Positions 1 through 10,051 are shown, numbered from the stretch's first letter. The stretch is 64,000 bases of DNA from CAVYWD01 sp963772225 (GCA_963772225.1 CAVYWD010000005.1:62001-126000), one strand, 5' to 3'. The notes: generated by a model from the letters alone, not told the origin. Translations and numbers: made by a program.

Positions 1-1
1 C

Positions 2-793
2 GCGCAGGAGGCCGCCGACGACCTGGACAAGGCGCTCGCGGTCAAGGACTTCGACCAGGCGGCGCAGTCGGTGGCCAAGGCGCTGGGGCACGCGCAGTCG
101 CTCTCGGAGGACCTGGGGCGACAGGCGGCCGACGCCCGGCTCTACCCCAGCGCGTTCCAGCCGGACACCTCGCAGCTCCAGAAGAACGCCAAGAGCGCGC
201 GCGGGGCCATCCCGCCGCTCGACGAGGTGAGCAAGGAGCTCGCGAGCCTCTTCCCGCCGCCGGGCTCGGCCATGAGCGAGGAGGACAAGCAGAAGATGCG
301 CAGCCTGGCCCAGCGGCAGCGCGGCCTGCAGCAGAAGGCGGGGTCGCTGGAGCAGCAGATGCAGCGCCTGAACCAGAAGGCGCCCCTCTTCTCGCCGGAG
401 GCGCAGGCGCTGATGCAGAAGAGCGGCGAGCGGATGGGGCGCGCGCAGGGCCAGCTGCAGGGCGTGAACCCCAGCGGCGCCATGGCCGAGGAGCGGGACG
501 CGCTCGACCAGCTGGGCCAGCTGAAGAAGGGGTTGGAGCGCCAAGGCCAGGGGCAGGGCCAGGGCGGGGGCCAGAGCGTCCCTTGGCCGTGGATGGGCCC
601 GGGCGAGAGCGGCGGGACGGACGATGGCTCGGGGGCGGACTCGTCGGCGGACCGCGACGTGAAGATCCCGGGCGCCGACCAGTACCAGGTGCCCGAGGAG
701 TATCGGAAGGCCATCCTCGACGCCATGAAGCAGGGGGCGCCGGACAAGTACCGCGACCAGGTGAAGCGCTACTACGAGGAGATCGTGAAGTGA
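2..793 (+). CDS. C-terminal part of a DUF4175-like protein (5' end outside the window)
   Basis: The reading frame is open from base 2 and runs to a TGA at 791-793, so only the last ~263 residues are present. They form a hydrophilic region rich in Gln, Lys, Glu and Ala, with a coiled-coil-like stretch (positions ~250-540), then a Gly/Gln-rich linker and a compact tail ending KRYYEEIVK. A tail of the type 'DVKIPGADQYQVPEEYR...AMK...KRYYEE' resembles the C-terminus of large myxobacterial DUF4175 membrane proteins, which usually have N-terminal membrane helices that would lie upstream of the window. The function of that family is unknown. The stop overlaps the GTG start of the next gene, so the two are probably translated together. 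The family call rests on recall of the tail only. Confidence 0.65.
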   Translation, partial: AQEAADDLDKALAVKDFDQAAQSVAKALGHAQSLSEDLGRQAADARLYPSAFQPDTSQLQKNAKSARGAIPPLDEVSKELASLFPPPGSAMSEEDKQKMRSLAQRQRGLQQKAGSLEQQMQRLNQKAPLFSPEAQALMQKSGERMGRAQGQLQGVNPSGAMAEERDALDQLGQLKKGLERQGQGQGQGGGQSVPWPWMGPGESGGTDDGSGADSSADRDVKIPGADQYQVPEEYRKAILDAMKQGAPDKYRDQVKRYYEEIVK

Positions 794-2685
794 CGGTGCG
801 CCGGCAAGCGAAGGGCAAAACCGGCGCGGCTCGGGGCGCCTTCGCGGCGTTCGCGCTCGCGCTCGCGTTCGCCGGGCCGAGCGCGCGCGCGGTGCCGGCG
901 GACCCCGGGACGGCGCGCGATCCGATGCGGCGCGGCTTCGAGGAGCTGGAGGCCTGGGACACCCTCGCCGCGCGGCGAATCGCCGATGCGCTCGTCGCCC
1001 GAGAGCCCTCGGACGTGGGGCCGCAGGCCCTGCTCGCGCGCGTGAAGTTCGACCAGGGCGACTACGCCGGCGCGGTGGCCATCGCCCAGCGGCTGGGCGA
1101 GGACGTGGACCCGGCCTTCGCCGAGCTGGCGCGGGCGACCCTGGAGGAGACCCGGGGCTACCAGACGCGCGAGAGCGAGCACTTCATCTTCGCGTTCCGC
1201 CCGGGCAAGGACGCGGTGCTGGCGCCCTACGGCCTCGAGGCGCTGGAGAAGCAGTACGCCGCGCTCGAGGCGGACCTGGGCTACGCGCCGCCCGGCAAGG
1301 TTCGGGTGGAGGTGGTGGACGACGCCAAGGCGCTGGCCCGGGTGTCCACGCTCACCGTCGAGGCCATCAAGACGAGCGGGACCATCGCCCTGTGCAAGTT
1401 CGATAAGCTCATGATCACGAGCCCCAAGGCGCTGGTGCGCGGCTACGAGTGGCTCGACACGCTCGCCCACGAGTACGTGCACCTGGTGGTCTCCAAGATG
1501 AGCCGGAACACGGTGCCCATCTGGATCCACGAGGGGCTGGCCAAGTTCCTGGAGTCGCGGTGGCGGGGCGCCGCGGGCCAGGCGCTGTCGCCGGCGTCGG
1601 CGGGGCTGCTCGCGCAGGCGCTGAAGCAGAACAAGCTCATCCCCTTCGAGCGCATGCACCCGTCCATGGCGCTGCTGCCGTCGCAAGAGGACGCCGCGCT
1701 GGCGTTCGCCGAGGTCTTCACCGCCGTCGAATTCCTGTACGGGCGCGGGGGCAACGCGGTGCTGGTCCGGCTCATCGAGGCCCTGAAGGCCGGGGCCAAG
1801 GACGAGGCCGCGGTGGCCAAGGCGTTCGGGGCGCCGTTCGCGCGATTCCAAGGCGACTGGATGGCCTACCTCTCGCGGCGCGACTACCCGAAGGAGACGC
1901 TGTCGCTCTCGGTCCAGGCGCTGAAGTTCAAGGACGACGCGGCGCAGAAGGGCAAGGACCGCGCGAAGCGGGAGGACGAGCTCCGCTTCGGGGACTTCCT
2001 GGAGATCGAAGACCCCGAGGGCCGAAAGCTCGCGCACCTGGGCGAGCTCTTGCGGCAGCGCAACCGCTTCGGGGCGGCCGTCGACGAGTTCGCGCGGGCC
2101 TACGCGCGCGTCGGCAACCGCTCGCCCACGCTGTCCAACCGCTACGCGCAGTCGCTCATGAAGGCGGGCGACCTCTCCCGCGCCGAGCAGGTGCTGCGGG
2201 GCAGCCTGAAGCCGTTTCCGGGCACGGCCAAGACCTACCAGAACCTCGGGGAGCTCTACGCGCAGACGAACCGGCCGGCGGAGGCGGAGAAGGCGTTCTT
2301 GGAGGTCGTGGCCGTCGACCCCTTCGACCCGCTGCCGCACGCCGCGCTCGCGAAGATCTACTCCGACCGGCCCGACGAGAAGCGCGCGGCGCTGGAGAAG
2401 AGCTCGCTCGCCATCGTGCTCGGCCGCGCGAGCGAGCTGCCGACACAGGGCTCCATCGCGGTGCGGAGCCACCCTTTGGCCAGGGTCTTCCTGGATGGCG
2501 CCGACACTGGGCGCTCGACGCCCACCGAGCTCGCGGTCTCGCCGGGGACGCACGTCGTGAAGATCGTGAACGAGGAGCGGGGCTTCTCGCGCGAGCAGGC
2601 GGTGGAGGTCGGCGCGGGAGAGGAGAAGTCGCTGCAGCTCGACGCGGCCGAGCCGGCGGCGCCGAACGCGAGCGGTCGCGAGTAG
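790..2685 (+). CDS. Secreted peptidase-MA-like metallohydrolase with TPR and PEGA domains
   Basis: 631 residues from a GTG start at 790 that overlaps the preceding stop (GTGA). This start gives a basic N-terminus followed by a hydrophobic Ala-rich signal peptide, so the product should be exported. After short TPR-like helices comes a gluzincin-type zinc site: HEYVH at residues ~227-231, followed by the sequence WIHEGLAKFLE, which supplies the third ligand glutamate. The second half carries TPR repeats (about residues 405-545), and the last ~75 residues are a PEGA domain (ARVFLDGADTGRSTP), a small beta domain common in myxobacterial surface proteins. The zinc ligands look intact. The protein is probably a periplasmic or surface peptidase or binding protein; its substrate cannot be read from sequence. 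It is in an operon with the DUF4175-like gene. Confidence 0.8.
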   Translation: MTVRRQAKGKTGAARGAFAAFALALAFAGPSARAVPADPGTARDPMRRGFEELEAWDTLAARRIADALVAREPSDVGPQALLARVKFDQGDYAGAVAIAQRLGEDVDPAFAELARATLEETRGYQTRESEHFIFAFRPGKDAVLAPYGLEALEKQYAALEADLGYAPPGKVRVEVVDDAKALARVSTLTVEAIKTSGTIALCKFDKLMITSPKALVRGYEWLDTLAHEYVHLVVSKMSRNTVPIWIHEGLAKFLESRWRGAAGQALSPASAGLLAQALKQNKLIPFERMHPSMALLPSQEDAALAFAEVFTAVEFLYGRGGNAVLVRLIEALKAGAKDEAAVAKAFGAPFARFQGDWMAYLSRRDYPKETLSLSVQALKFKDDAAQKGKDRAKREDELRFGDFLEIEDPEGRKLAHLGELLRQRNRFGAAVDEFARAYARVGNRSPTLSNRYAQSLMKAGDLSRAEQVLRGSLKPFPGTAKTYQNLGELYAQTNRPAEAEKAFLEVVAVDPFDPLPHAALAKIYSDRPDEKRAALEKSSLAIVLGRASELPTQGSIAVRSHPLARVFLDGADTGRSTPTELAVSPGTHVVKIVNEERGFSREQAVEVGAGEEKSLQLDAAEPAAPNASGRE

Positions 2686-2833
2686 CCCTGGGGCCTCTGC
2701 CCCAGGCGGCGCAGCTCGCGTTGGACCTCGCCGATGCTCTCCGTGGTCTCGTGCGCGATCCGCGGACTGCAGCGCGCTCCCCGGCGAGGCGGTCGCCGCC
2801 CGCTCCTTCACCTCATGGCTCCCGGCGCGCCGC

Positions 2834-3130
2834 TCATCGCGCCAACAAGGCCTTGCGGGAGCGGCTGCTCGAGCGGGCAGGGCGCCGCAAGTCAGGCTTG
2901 ATCTCGTAGCTGGGCGAAGTCTCGATGATGCTGGCGGTCGGGTTGGGCGGTGCGGCCGGAGGCGGGCGGCCCGCGAAGGCGAGCTCCTCTTCAGCGGTGG
3001 AGGCCCGGTCCGTGATGGCGTCGATCCGGTCCGATTCGTCCTTCACCGCGCGCCCGGTGAGGGCGCAGCCGGGCGTTAAGAGAGAGGCCAAAAGCCAGGC
3101 GAGCGCGCGTGTCTCGAGTCGGGCGATCAT
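2834..3130 (-). CDS. Small predicted lipoprotein, unknown function
   Basis: 98 residues. The N-terminus is basic and hydrophobic and ends in a lipobox-like LLTPGC, giving a predicted lipidation cysteine at about residue 21. The rest is polar and Pro-rich with no recognisable domain, and the C-terminus is strongly basic (RRPARSSSRSRK). The ATG (3128-3130) overlaps the TGA of the upstream SEC-C gene (3127-3129) as ATGA, which is the reason for choosing this start and suggests translational coupling. The function is unknown. Confidence 0.6.
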   Translation of the reverse strand: MIARLETRALAWLLASLLTPGCALTGRAVKDESDRIDAITDRASTAEEELAFAGRPPPAAPPNPTASIIETSPSYEIKPDLRRPARSSSRSRKALLAR

Positions 3131-3624
3131 GGTCGCGCCCCTCCGCAGCAGCGCCCGAAGCTCAGCCCGCTCGCGCAGGGGCACGGATCGCCCGGTGCCA
3201 CGAGGCCGAGCCCCCGAAGCCACTCCAACGCCTCCCGGCGGGCGAAGCGCGCGAATCTCTCGAGGTCGGGATCCGGGGCGGCCAGGTAGCGCTGGAGCAG
3301 AGAGAACGCGAAGGCGCTCTTGTGGTGCGCGAGCAGGATGAGCGCCAGCTCCTTCTCCTCGCGCTGCCGCTCCTCCCAGAGCCTTCCGCCTTGCGCCGCG
3401 ATGGCCTCCTCCGAGAGCTCCTCCGGCCGCTCGGGCAAGAGCGCGTGCGCATCGAGGTAGGCGTGGAGGGCTTCCACATCCTCGGGAGAATAGTTCTGGC
3501 TCCATGGAACGATTCGCACTTCGCCCTCCTCGTCGTCTGAGCGCAGGCCGCGCTCGGTCTGAGCTGGCGCTTCGAACGGGGGTGTTGGTTCTCGGCGGCC
3601 AATGAGGGCTTTTCTCGCCCCCAT
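3127..3624 (-). CDS. SEC-C motif protein
   Basis: 165 residues. The C-terminus has a SEC-C zinc motif, CPCASGLSFGRCCG, the Cys-x-Cys...Cys-Cys form of the module found at the end of SecA and in many small cytoplasmic proteins. The preceding ~130 residues are helical and acidic, with no catalytic motif that I recognise. SEC-C modules bind zinc and often mediate protein or ribosome contacts. The partner here is unknown. It is the first gene of a two-gene unit with the overlapping lipoprotein. Assigned with good confidence to the SEC-C group, but without a specific function. Confidence 0.75.
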   Translation of the reverse strand: MGARKALIGRREPTPPFEAPAQTERGLRSDDEEGEVRIVPWSQNYSPEDVEALHAYLDAHALLPERPEELSEEAIAAQGGRLWEERQREEKELALILLAHHKSAFAFSLLQRYLAAPDPDLERFARFARREALEWLRGLGLVAPGDPCPCASGLSFGRCCGGARP

Positions 3625-3694
3625 GGCCCCATTTCGTCGCGAGGTGCTCGAGAGCGCCCGCGCCGCGGTCGAGCCGGCGGGCTCGAAGCCGCCG

Positions 3695-4741
<1,047 letters not shown>

Positions 4742-4860
4742 TGCGTTCCCTCCCTGACGCGCCCGCCTCGCGAGAGGAGGGCCGCGCTCCCTGGATGTCA
4801 CCCGCCCGTCGGCGGCGCGGGCCCATTCCCCCGCCGCCGACGGGCAGCTTCGAACACCTC

Positions 4861-6387
4861 CTAAGCGGTCAGCTTCCGGTCGAGGGTCCGGTAGCTGATG
4901 GCCTCGCTCACGTGGCTGGACCGCACGGCCTCGCTCTCTTCCAGGTCGGCGATGGTGCGGGCGACCTTGAGGATGCGGTCGTAGGCCCGCGCGCTCATCC
5001 CGACGCGGTCGATGCAGTTCTGGAGGAGCGAGGCGCCCTCGGCGTCCACCTCGCAGAATCGGCGAATCTGCCGAGGGGTCATCTGGGCGTTGCAATGCGT
5101 GCCGCGCAGGCGCGCAAAGCGGTCGAGCTGCCGGGCCCGCGCCCGCTGCACGCGCTCGCCGAGCGCCTTGCTGGTCTCGCCCTCGCGGGAAGGGGAGAGG
5201 TCTCGGTATCGCACCGGCGGCACGGTGATGTGGATGTCGATGCGGTCCATGAGCGGCCCAGAGACGCGGGCGCGGTAGCGCTGCACGTCCGCGGCGCTGC
5301 AGACGCAGGCTTGGACCGCGCTCCCGGAGTGCCCGCAGGGGCACGGGTTCATGGCGGCGATGAGCATCATCCGCGAGGGGAAGGTGATGGTTTGCGCCGC
5401 GCGCGCGATGGTCACCCGCCCGTCTTCGATGGGCTGGCGCAACACCTCGAGGACGTTCTTCTTGAACTCCGGCAGCTCGTCCAGGAACAGGACGCCGTTG
5501 TGCGCCAGCGAGACCTCGCCGGGGCGGGGCACCGAGCCGCCTCCGATGAGCCCGGCGTCGCTGATGGTATGGTGCGGGGCGCGGAAGGGCCGCTCGCGGA
5601 TCAGCGCGCGGTCGCCCACCAGGCCCACCACCGAGTAGACCTTGGTCGTCTCCAGAGCCTCCTCGAAGCTCATCTCTGGAAGGACCGTGGGCAGGCGTTT
5701 GGCGAGCATGGTCTTGCCCGAGCCAGGCGGGCCGATCATGAGGGCGTTGTGGCCGCCGGCGGCGGCGATGACCATGGCGCGCTTGGCGCCCTCCTGGCCG
5801 CGGACGTCGGTGAAGTCGACGGCGTCGGCATGGGGCGGCGGCGCGGCTTCGGCGGCGGCCTGGAAGGGCGAAAGGCCGTCGCCGGCGAGGGCGTCGACCA
5901 GGCCGCGAAAGGTCGTGACCGGCAACACGTCGATGCCCTCGACGACCGAGGCCTCGCGCGCGTTCTCCTTGGGGACGTAGATGCCCTTGAGGCCGGCGTC
6001 GCGCGCCGCGACCGCGAGCGGCAAGGCGCCGCGGACCGGTTTGATACAGCCGTCCAAGGCGAGCTCGCCGGCGAAGAGGTGGTGCTCGATGGCGGCGGGC
6101 TCGACGATGCCCGCGGCGGCGAGGACGCCCAAAGCGATGGGGAGGTCGAAGCCGGTGCCGTCCTTGCGGATGTCGGCGGGGGCGAGGTTGACCGTCACTT
6201 TCTTGGAAGGCAGGTCGAAGCCGCAATTCTTGATGGCGGAGGCGACGCGGACTTTGCTTTCTTTCACCGCGCTGTCGGGCAGGCCGACCAGGGCGAAGAA
6301 GGGGAGGCCCAAGGCCATGTCGACCTCGACGTCGACCACCACTGCGTCCACGCCCATCAATGCGCCTGAGCGAACTGTTGCCAGCAT
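4861..6387 (-). CDS. comM: ComM/YifB family Mg-chelatase-like AAA+ ATPase
   Basis: 508 residues, the usual size for YifB/ComM. It has an N-terminal ChlI-like region that begins MLATVRSGALMGVDA, a AAA+ core with Walker A GPPGSGKT (residues 219-226) and a Walker B near the sequence LFLDELPEF, and a C-terminal Mg-chelatase subunit region. In Vibrio and other naturally competent bacteria ComM is a helicase that drives branch migration during integration of transformed DNA on RecA intermediates. The gene lies directly upstream of recA on the same strand, which fits a shared role in recombination. Whether this organism is naturally transformable cannot be told from the window. Confidence 0.93.
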   Translation of the reverse strand: MLATVRSGALMGVDAVVVDVEVDMALGLPFFALVGLPDSAVKESKVRVASAIKNCGFDLPSKKVTVNLAPADIRKDGTGFDLPIALGVLAAAGIVEPAAIEHHLFAGELALDGCIKPVRGALPLAVAARDAGLKGIYVPKENAREASVVEGIDVLPVTTFRGLVDALAGDGLSPFQAAAEAAPPPHADAVDFTDVRGQEGAKRAMVIAAAGGHNALMIGPPGSGKTMLAKRLPTVLPEMSFEEALETTKVYSVVGLVGDRALIRERPFRAPHHTISDAGLIGGGSVPRPGEVSLAHNGVLFLDELPEFKKNVLEVLRQPIEDGRVTIARAAQTITFPSRMMLIAAMNPCPCGHSGSAVQACVCSAADVQRYRARVSGPLMDRIDIHITVPPVRYRDLSPSREGETSKALGERVQRARARQLDRFARLRGTHCNAQMTPRQIRRFCEVDAEGASLLQNCIDRVGMSARAYDRILKVARTIADLEESEAVRSSHVSEAISYRTLDRKLTA

Positions 6388-7163
6388 TGCCCCCGCCCCT
6401 CTGCAAATGACGGGGGGACGGATTGCAGTGGATGTGCCAGTAGGTCGGCTGAGAGTGAGCGCGGCGATTGAGGTTGGCTCAGGCGTTCCGCGGCGGAACA
6501 GAGGACGGCGCGAGCGGGGGCGCGGTGTTCTGTGGCGGGGCAGGGATATCGAGAGCTGTACGCAAGCGACCTTGGATGACGGTGCGCGGTGAGGGAGGTT
6601 TTCTTCGACGGCGGCCTTGAGGCGGGCAGCCAGCCAGAGCGACCGCCTTATCCCTGCCGTCCTGGGGGCCAGATGGGCGCACTGGCGCGAGTGGACGCGC
6701 GTCGCTGAGCCCGCACGTCGAGTGAGACCGGTTCCGTTCTAGTCCGCGGTCCAAGAGGTGGCGGCATCTCAGTGTTGTTCGTCCAGGCTCGAGCCAACAA
6801 TTCCCGCGCATTTAGCGGGGAATTCATCGTAGCCGACCCGCGCGAGTGGGGGCGCGTCCTCGCGGCGCCGGGGGGGGGGGGGGGGACGATGCCGCACGTC
6901 GACGGACCTGTCTCTGTGGCCGGGGCATCGGCGGCCTGTGTGCTCAGGATGCCTGCAGCCTGACGTCAAGGCCATGCGTGGCACCGTGACCGAGTTTGTT
7001 GCCCAGATATCGGGTCAAGGTCATAGATGGGCTCATGTGGCCATTCGGCAGCTGAAGGTGGCAAGGAAAGCAAGGCAGGACGCCTATGCTTTCTGAGTGG
7101 AATGCAAAGCCACAAAGGCGCAGAAGAGCCCTGGCCCCGGCCGGACAAATGGGAGGCAAGAGC
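6388..7163. other. 776-bp intergenic stretch with a long G tract
   Basis: No convincing gene is present. Open frames here have strongly Arg/Pro-biased translations and overlap each other on both strands. The stretch contains a run of 16 G residues (6870-6885) and a distinctly lower-GC part from about 6960, which leads into the small gene at 7164. The side next to 6387 should hold the comM promoter. Confidence 0.6.
6870..6885. repeat. Poly-G tract of 16
   Basis: Sixteen consecutive G residues, flanked by CGGCGCC and ACGATG. It is intergenic and is the longest homopolymer I noticed in the window. Tracts like this are prone to slipped-strand length change, so the exact length is uncertain in any assembly. 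Confidence 0.9.
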
Positions 7164-7388
7164 GTGGCCAAGGGAGAGGCAATCGGAATAGCGAGGCAAT
7201 ATGCGCATGAGCGAGACTGGATCTGGCTGGAGCCCGTGGAGGTTCGCAGGTGCCGTGGATGGTTCGTCGGGGCTCCGTTCCGGAACGTTCGAACGAATGC
7301 CCGGAGCATGGGGTGCAATATGTCGTTAAAGATTGACGAGAAGACGCAGGAGGTCTTCTACTCGTGCTCCTTCCCGCGACAATCATAA
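7164..7388 (+). CDS. Small orphan protein, immunity-protein-like
   Basis: 74 residues from a GTG at 7164, chosen because GGGAGG lies 7 bases upstream. An in-frame ATG at 7149 has no ribosome-binding site. The N-terminal segment resembles the start of small polymorphic-toxin immunity proteins of the YrhB/Imm35 kind, in which an amphipathic helix precedes a 'W-x-W-x-x-P-V' strand: here VAKGEAIGIARQYAHERDW followed by WLEPVEV. It has a normal amino-acid composition and lower GC than its surroundings, unlike the spurious frames nearby. No toxin gene is visible next to it. The family link is tentative, but that this is a real gene is fairly likely. Confidence 0.5.
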   Translation: MAKGEAIGIARQYAHERDWIWLEPVEVRRCRGWFVGAPFRNVRTNARSMGCNMSLKIDEKTQEVFYSCSFPRQS

Positions 7389-7499
7389 AGGCTCTACGTG
7401 GCCGATCGAGCCAAGGCAGTGACCCCACGCAGACCCGTCCGCCCCCTGGACTCAATCGAAGCCCTTCATGCACGCGCTCAACCTCCAAAGAGATGACCG

Positions 7500-9536
7500 A
7501 TGAACGAGGCCCCTCAGCCGCGGCGGATCGCCACCACCCTTCGGCTCGTGATCCAGGCGCTGACCGTGGTCGGAATCCTCGCCCACGGCTTCGCCTACTA
7601 CCTGCTCAAATTCCGGCCGTTCGGCAATCTCCTGCCGTTCTCGGCCTACCAGAGCCTGGGCGCTCAGGTCGTGTCCTCTGCGCTTCTGCTATGGGCCGCC
7701 TACCTCGTCGTGACGGTCCTCTTCGGCCGCGTCGTGTGCGGCTGGCTGTGCCCCTTCGGCTTCTTCCAGGACCTCGGCGAACGGATCCTCGGGCGCTTCC
7801 ACGTGAAGCTCCCCGAGCCCAAGTCGCAGTCGCGCCTGCCGCGCCTCGCGCTCCTGGCCATGGTCCTGGGGCACTTCGTGGCCGCGCCGCTGCTCGCCTC
7901 CCCGGTTCACTTCTGGCGCGTCGACCTCCACTTCCAGGAGCCCTGGCTCCTCGGGTTTCCGTTTCACCCGCTTCTCTTCGTCGCCGACGTGGTGCTCGTG
8001 TTCCTCGTCCTCACCTTCGCCGTCCCGCTGGTCCTCGGCCCGCGAGGCTATTGCCGCGCGGTGTGCGAGACGGGGTATCTCCTGGAGCGCGCCGGCGAAG
8101 CCTCCTTCGGTCGCGTCCGCCGCAACGAGGGCTTCGACCGCGACACCTGCATCAGCTGCAAGCGGTGCATCGCCGCCTGCCCGCAGGGCATCGACGTGCT
8201 CCAGGAGGTCCACGAGTTCGATCGCGTGGTGAGCCCCGATTGCATCGCCTGCCTCGCGTGCACCGAAGGCTGCCCGCCCAAGACCATCGTCTATTCTCTC
8301 AAGAAGCGCGTTGTGGACACCGGACAGGTGGCGGGCTTCCTGGCGCGCAAGCAAGCCAGCCTGGTGGAGATCCCGCGCATGCTGGCCACCGGCTTCGGCG
8401 CGGTGGCGCTCGGCTTCGTCGGCTTTCGCGTTCTGCCCACGTCCTACTTCCACACGTACCTGATGCTCGCCTCACTCGGAGCCATCCTCGGCCACCTGGC
8501 GTGGCGCTGGCTGATCTCCCCGGCCGTCGACGACTCGCTCACCGTGCTGGCCCGGACACAGGTAGAGCGCGAGGGCATGGCCGGGCTCTCCGAATTGTCC
8601 AATCGAGACAAGCTGAAGCTGGCGCCGCGGACGACGCGGCCGCTCTGGCTGCGCCGCGTGGCGGCGCTGGCGCTCGTCGCCATCGGCGGCGCCGGCACCT
8701 TGGCGCTGTACGCGCTGCCCCCTCGCATCGCGCAGCTCGACGAGCTCCGGCGCGCCACGCCCGAGCAGCGCCGGGCCGACCGTCGCCTCGCCTTCGGGGT
8801 TCCCCCCGAGCTCTCCAGCGGCGAGCTCGAGGGCGCCTTCGCCCGGCTCGGCCCGTACCTCTCCTCGAAGCTGGGCGTCGACGTCCAGTTGGTGACGGCG
8901 TCGAGCTACGGCGCGCTGGCGCACGGTCTCGAGCGAGGCGACCTCGACGCCGCGCTCCTCCCCGCCCACACCCTTTCGAGCCTCGTGCGCCGCGCCGGAC
9001 CGTCGTTCTCGGCGAGCCTCCAGGCGCTGCGAGAAGGGCGAGCCCGGTCCGACGCGTTGCTCGTCGTGCGCGCCGACGGCCCCCGCGCGCTCGCCGAGCT
9101 TCGCGGCAAGTCGGTGGCATTCACCAGCCTCGACTCGCTCTCCGGCTTCCTGGCGCCGATGACCCTGCTCCGCCAGGCGGGCTTGCGCGGCGACGACCTG
9201 GCCGAGCAGGTCATGGCGCAGACGCACTCGCGCGCGCTGGAGCTGCTCCTCACTTCCCGCGTGGACGCGGCCTGCACCTTCGACGGAGCCTTCGAGCGGG
9301 CGCGCCAGATGCATCCCGAGGCGGCCTTGCGCGTGCTGGCCCGGTGGCCCGACCTTCCCACCGATGCCGTCGTCATGCACCCCCGGCTCGACGGCTCCCT
9401 CCGAGAGCGCCTGGCGCGAGCGCTGCTCGAGCTCGACGACGCGACCGTGCTGTCCCGCCTCGAGCGGCTGGGCATCAACGGCTTCGAGCCAGCGAAGAAT
9501 GAGGCGCTCCCGAGCCTGGATGCCCTCGGCCCCTGA
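7500..9536 (+). CDS. Membrane ferredoxin (NapH/CcoG/NosR-type) fused to a PhnD-like periplasmic binding domain
   Basis: 678 residues. The N-terminal ~300 residues match membrane polyferredoxins of the NapH/NosR-C/CcoG group: several membrane helices, the cysteine motifs CGWLCPFGFFQDL and CRAVCETG on the cytoplasmic side, then two 4Fe-4S motifs, CISCKRCIAACPQGI (first Cys ~217) and CIACLACTEGCPP (first Cys ~248). Further helices follow (residues ~300-400). From about residue 430 to the end is a soluble type-2 periplasmic-binding fold of the PhnD/SsuA type, recognisable from FGVPPELSSGELEGAF, LGVDVQLVTASSYGAL and LRGKSVAFTSLDSLSG. NapH-type proteins pass electrons from quinol. PhnD-like domains bind oxyanions or phosphonates, and also act as sensor domains, as in the tetrathionate kinase TtrS. 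I do not know this combination as a named protein. There are no redox genes beside it. Confidence 0.85.
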   Translation: MNEAPQPRRIATTLRLVIQALTVVGILAHGFAYYLLKFRPFGNLLPFSAYQSLGAQVVSSALLLWAAYLVVTVLFGRVVCGWLCPFGFFQDLGERILGRFHVKLPEPKSQSRLPRLALLAMVLGHFVAAPLLASPVHFWRVDLHFQEPWLLGFPFHPLLFVADVVLVFLVLTFAVPLVLGPRGYCRAVCETGYLLERAGEASFGRVRRNEGFDRDTCISCKRCIAACPQGIDVLQEVHEFDRVVSPDCIACLACTEGCPPKTIVYSLKKRVVDTGQVAGFLARKQASLVEIPRMLATGFGAVALGFVGFRVLPTSYFHTYLMLASLGAILGHLAWRWLISPAVDDSLTVLARTQVEREGMAGLSELSNRDKLKLAPRTTRPLWLRRVAALALVAIGGAGTLALYALPPRIAQLDELRRATPEQRRADRRLAFGVPPELSSGELEGAFARLGPYLSSKLGVDVQLVTASSYGALAHGLERGDLDAALLPAHTLSSLVRRAGPSFSASLQALREGRARSDALLVVRADGPRALAELRGKSVAFTSLDSLSGFLAPMTLLRQAGLRGDDLAEQVMAQTHSRALELLLTSRVDAACTFDGAFERARQMHPEAALRVLARWPDLPTDAVVMHPRLDGSLRERLARALLELDDATVLSRLERLGINGFEPAKNEALPSLDALGP

Positions 9537-9649
9537 CGGGGATCCATGCCTTGGGCGAAGAACCGCATCCATCTGCGGCTCAAAGCCATCGAGGGCGGTG
9601 CAGGGCAAATGCAAGGCGCTGGGAATCGCAAAAGAATGGGGCGATGCGG

Positions 9650-10051
9650 CTATTCCCAATGGTTGTTGAGGACGTCGTTGAACGCTTGGCGCGCCTGGAG
9701 CTGGGCGTAGGGCGACATGGCGCCGTCGGGGTCGGTGACGTTCCTGAGCCACGACGCGGCGGTCTTCGTGTCGGCCGACACGTTTTGATAATAGTTTCGG
9801 GCCTCGAAGGCGATTGTCATCACGATGCCGGCCGCCCCGCCCCCGATGACCATCTTTGGGCCCGCGTTCTTCACCAAGCTCGAGGCGACGTCCTTAACGA
9901 AAGACGTGAATCCGGCGCCTTGAATCGCGCGCCCAGTGGCGGTGAGCTTCCATTGCTGAGCGAGCTCGTTCGCGGACCGCTTGGTGGCCCCGAGCCAATG
10001 GAAGAGGTCCTTGGCGTTCTCGAACTCGGAGACGAAGCGGGTCCGCGGCAA
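9650..10051 (-). CDS. Orphan hypothetical protein with weak start
   Basis: 133 residues if translation begins at the TTG at 10051. No ATG or GTG exists early in the frame, and only a weak GAGG lies upstream. The composition looks like a real protein rather than a shadow frame, with a helical N-terminal half (ENAKDLFHWLGATKRSANEL), a small hydrophobic segment (GGGAAGIVMTIAFEA, residues ~70-84) that could be a single membrane helix, and a helical C-terminus. GC is lower than in neighbouring genes. It may be the 3' remnant of a longer gene or an accessory small protein. I do not recognise the family. Confidence 0.4.
   Translation of the reverse strand: MPRTRFVSEFENAKDLFHWLGATKRSANELAQQWKLTATGRAIQGAGFTSFVKDVASSLVKNAGPKMVIGGGAAGIVMTIAFEARNYYQNVSADTKTAASWLRNVTDPDGAMSPYAQLQARQAFNDVLNNHWE

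Noticed and set aside
6479..6811. 110-codon minus-strand frame upstream of comM
   Set aside because: Arg/Pro-biased, overlapped by another frame on the plus strand, and no ribosome-binding site or domain. Treated as non-coding.
7364..9502. 712-codon frame overlapping the ferredoxin fusion in another frame
   Set aside because: Arg/Pro-rich shadow of the real gene with no recognisable motif.
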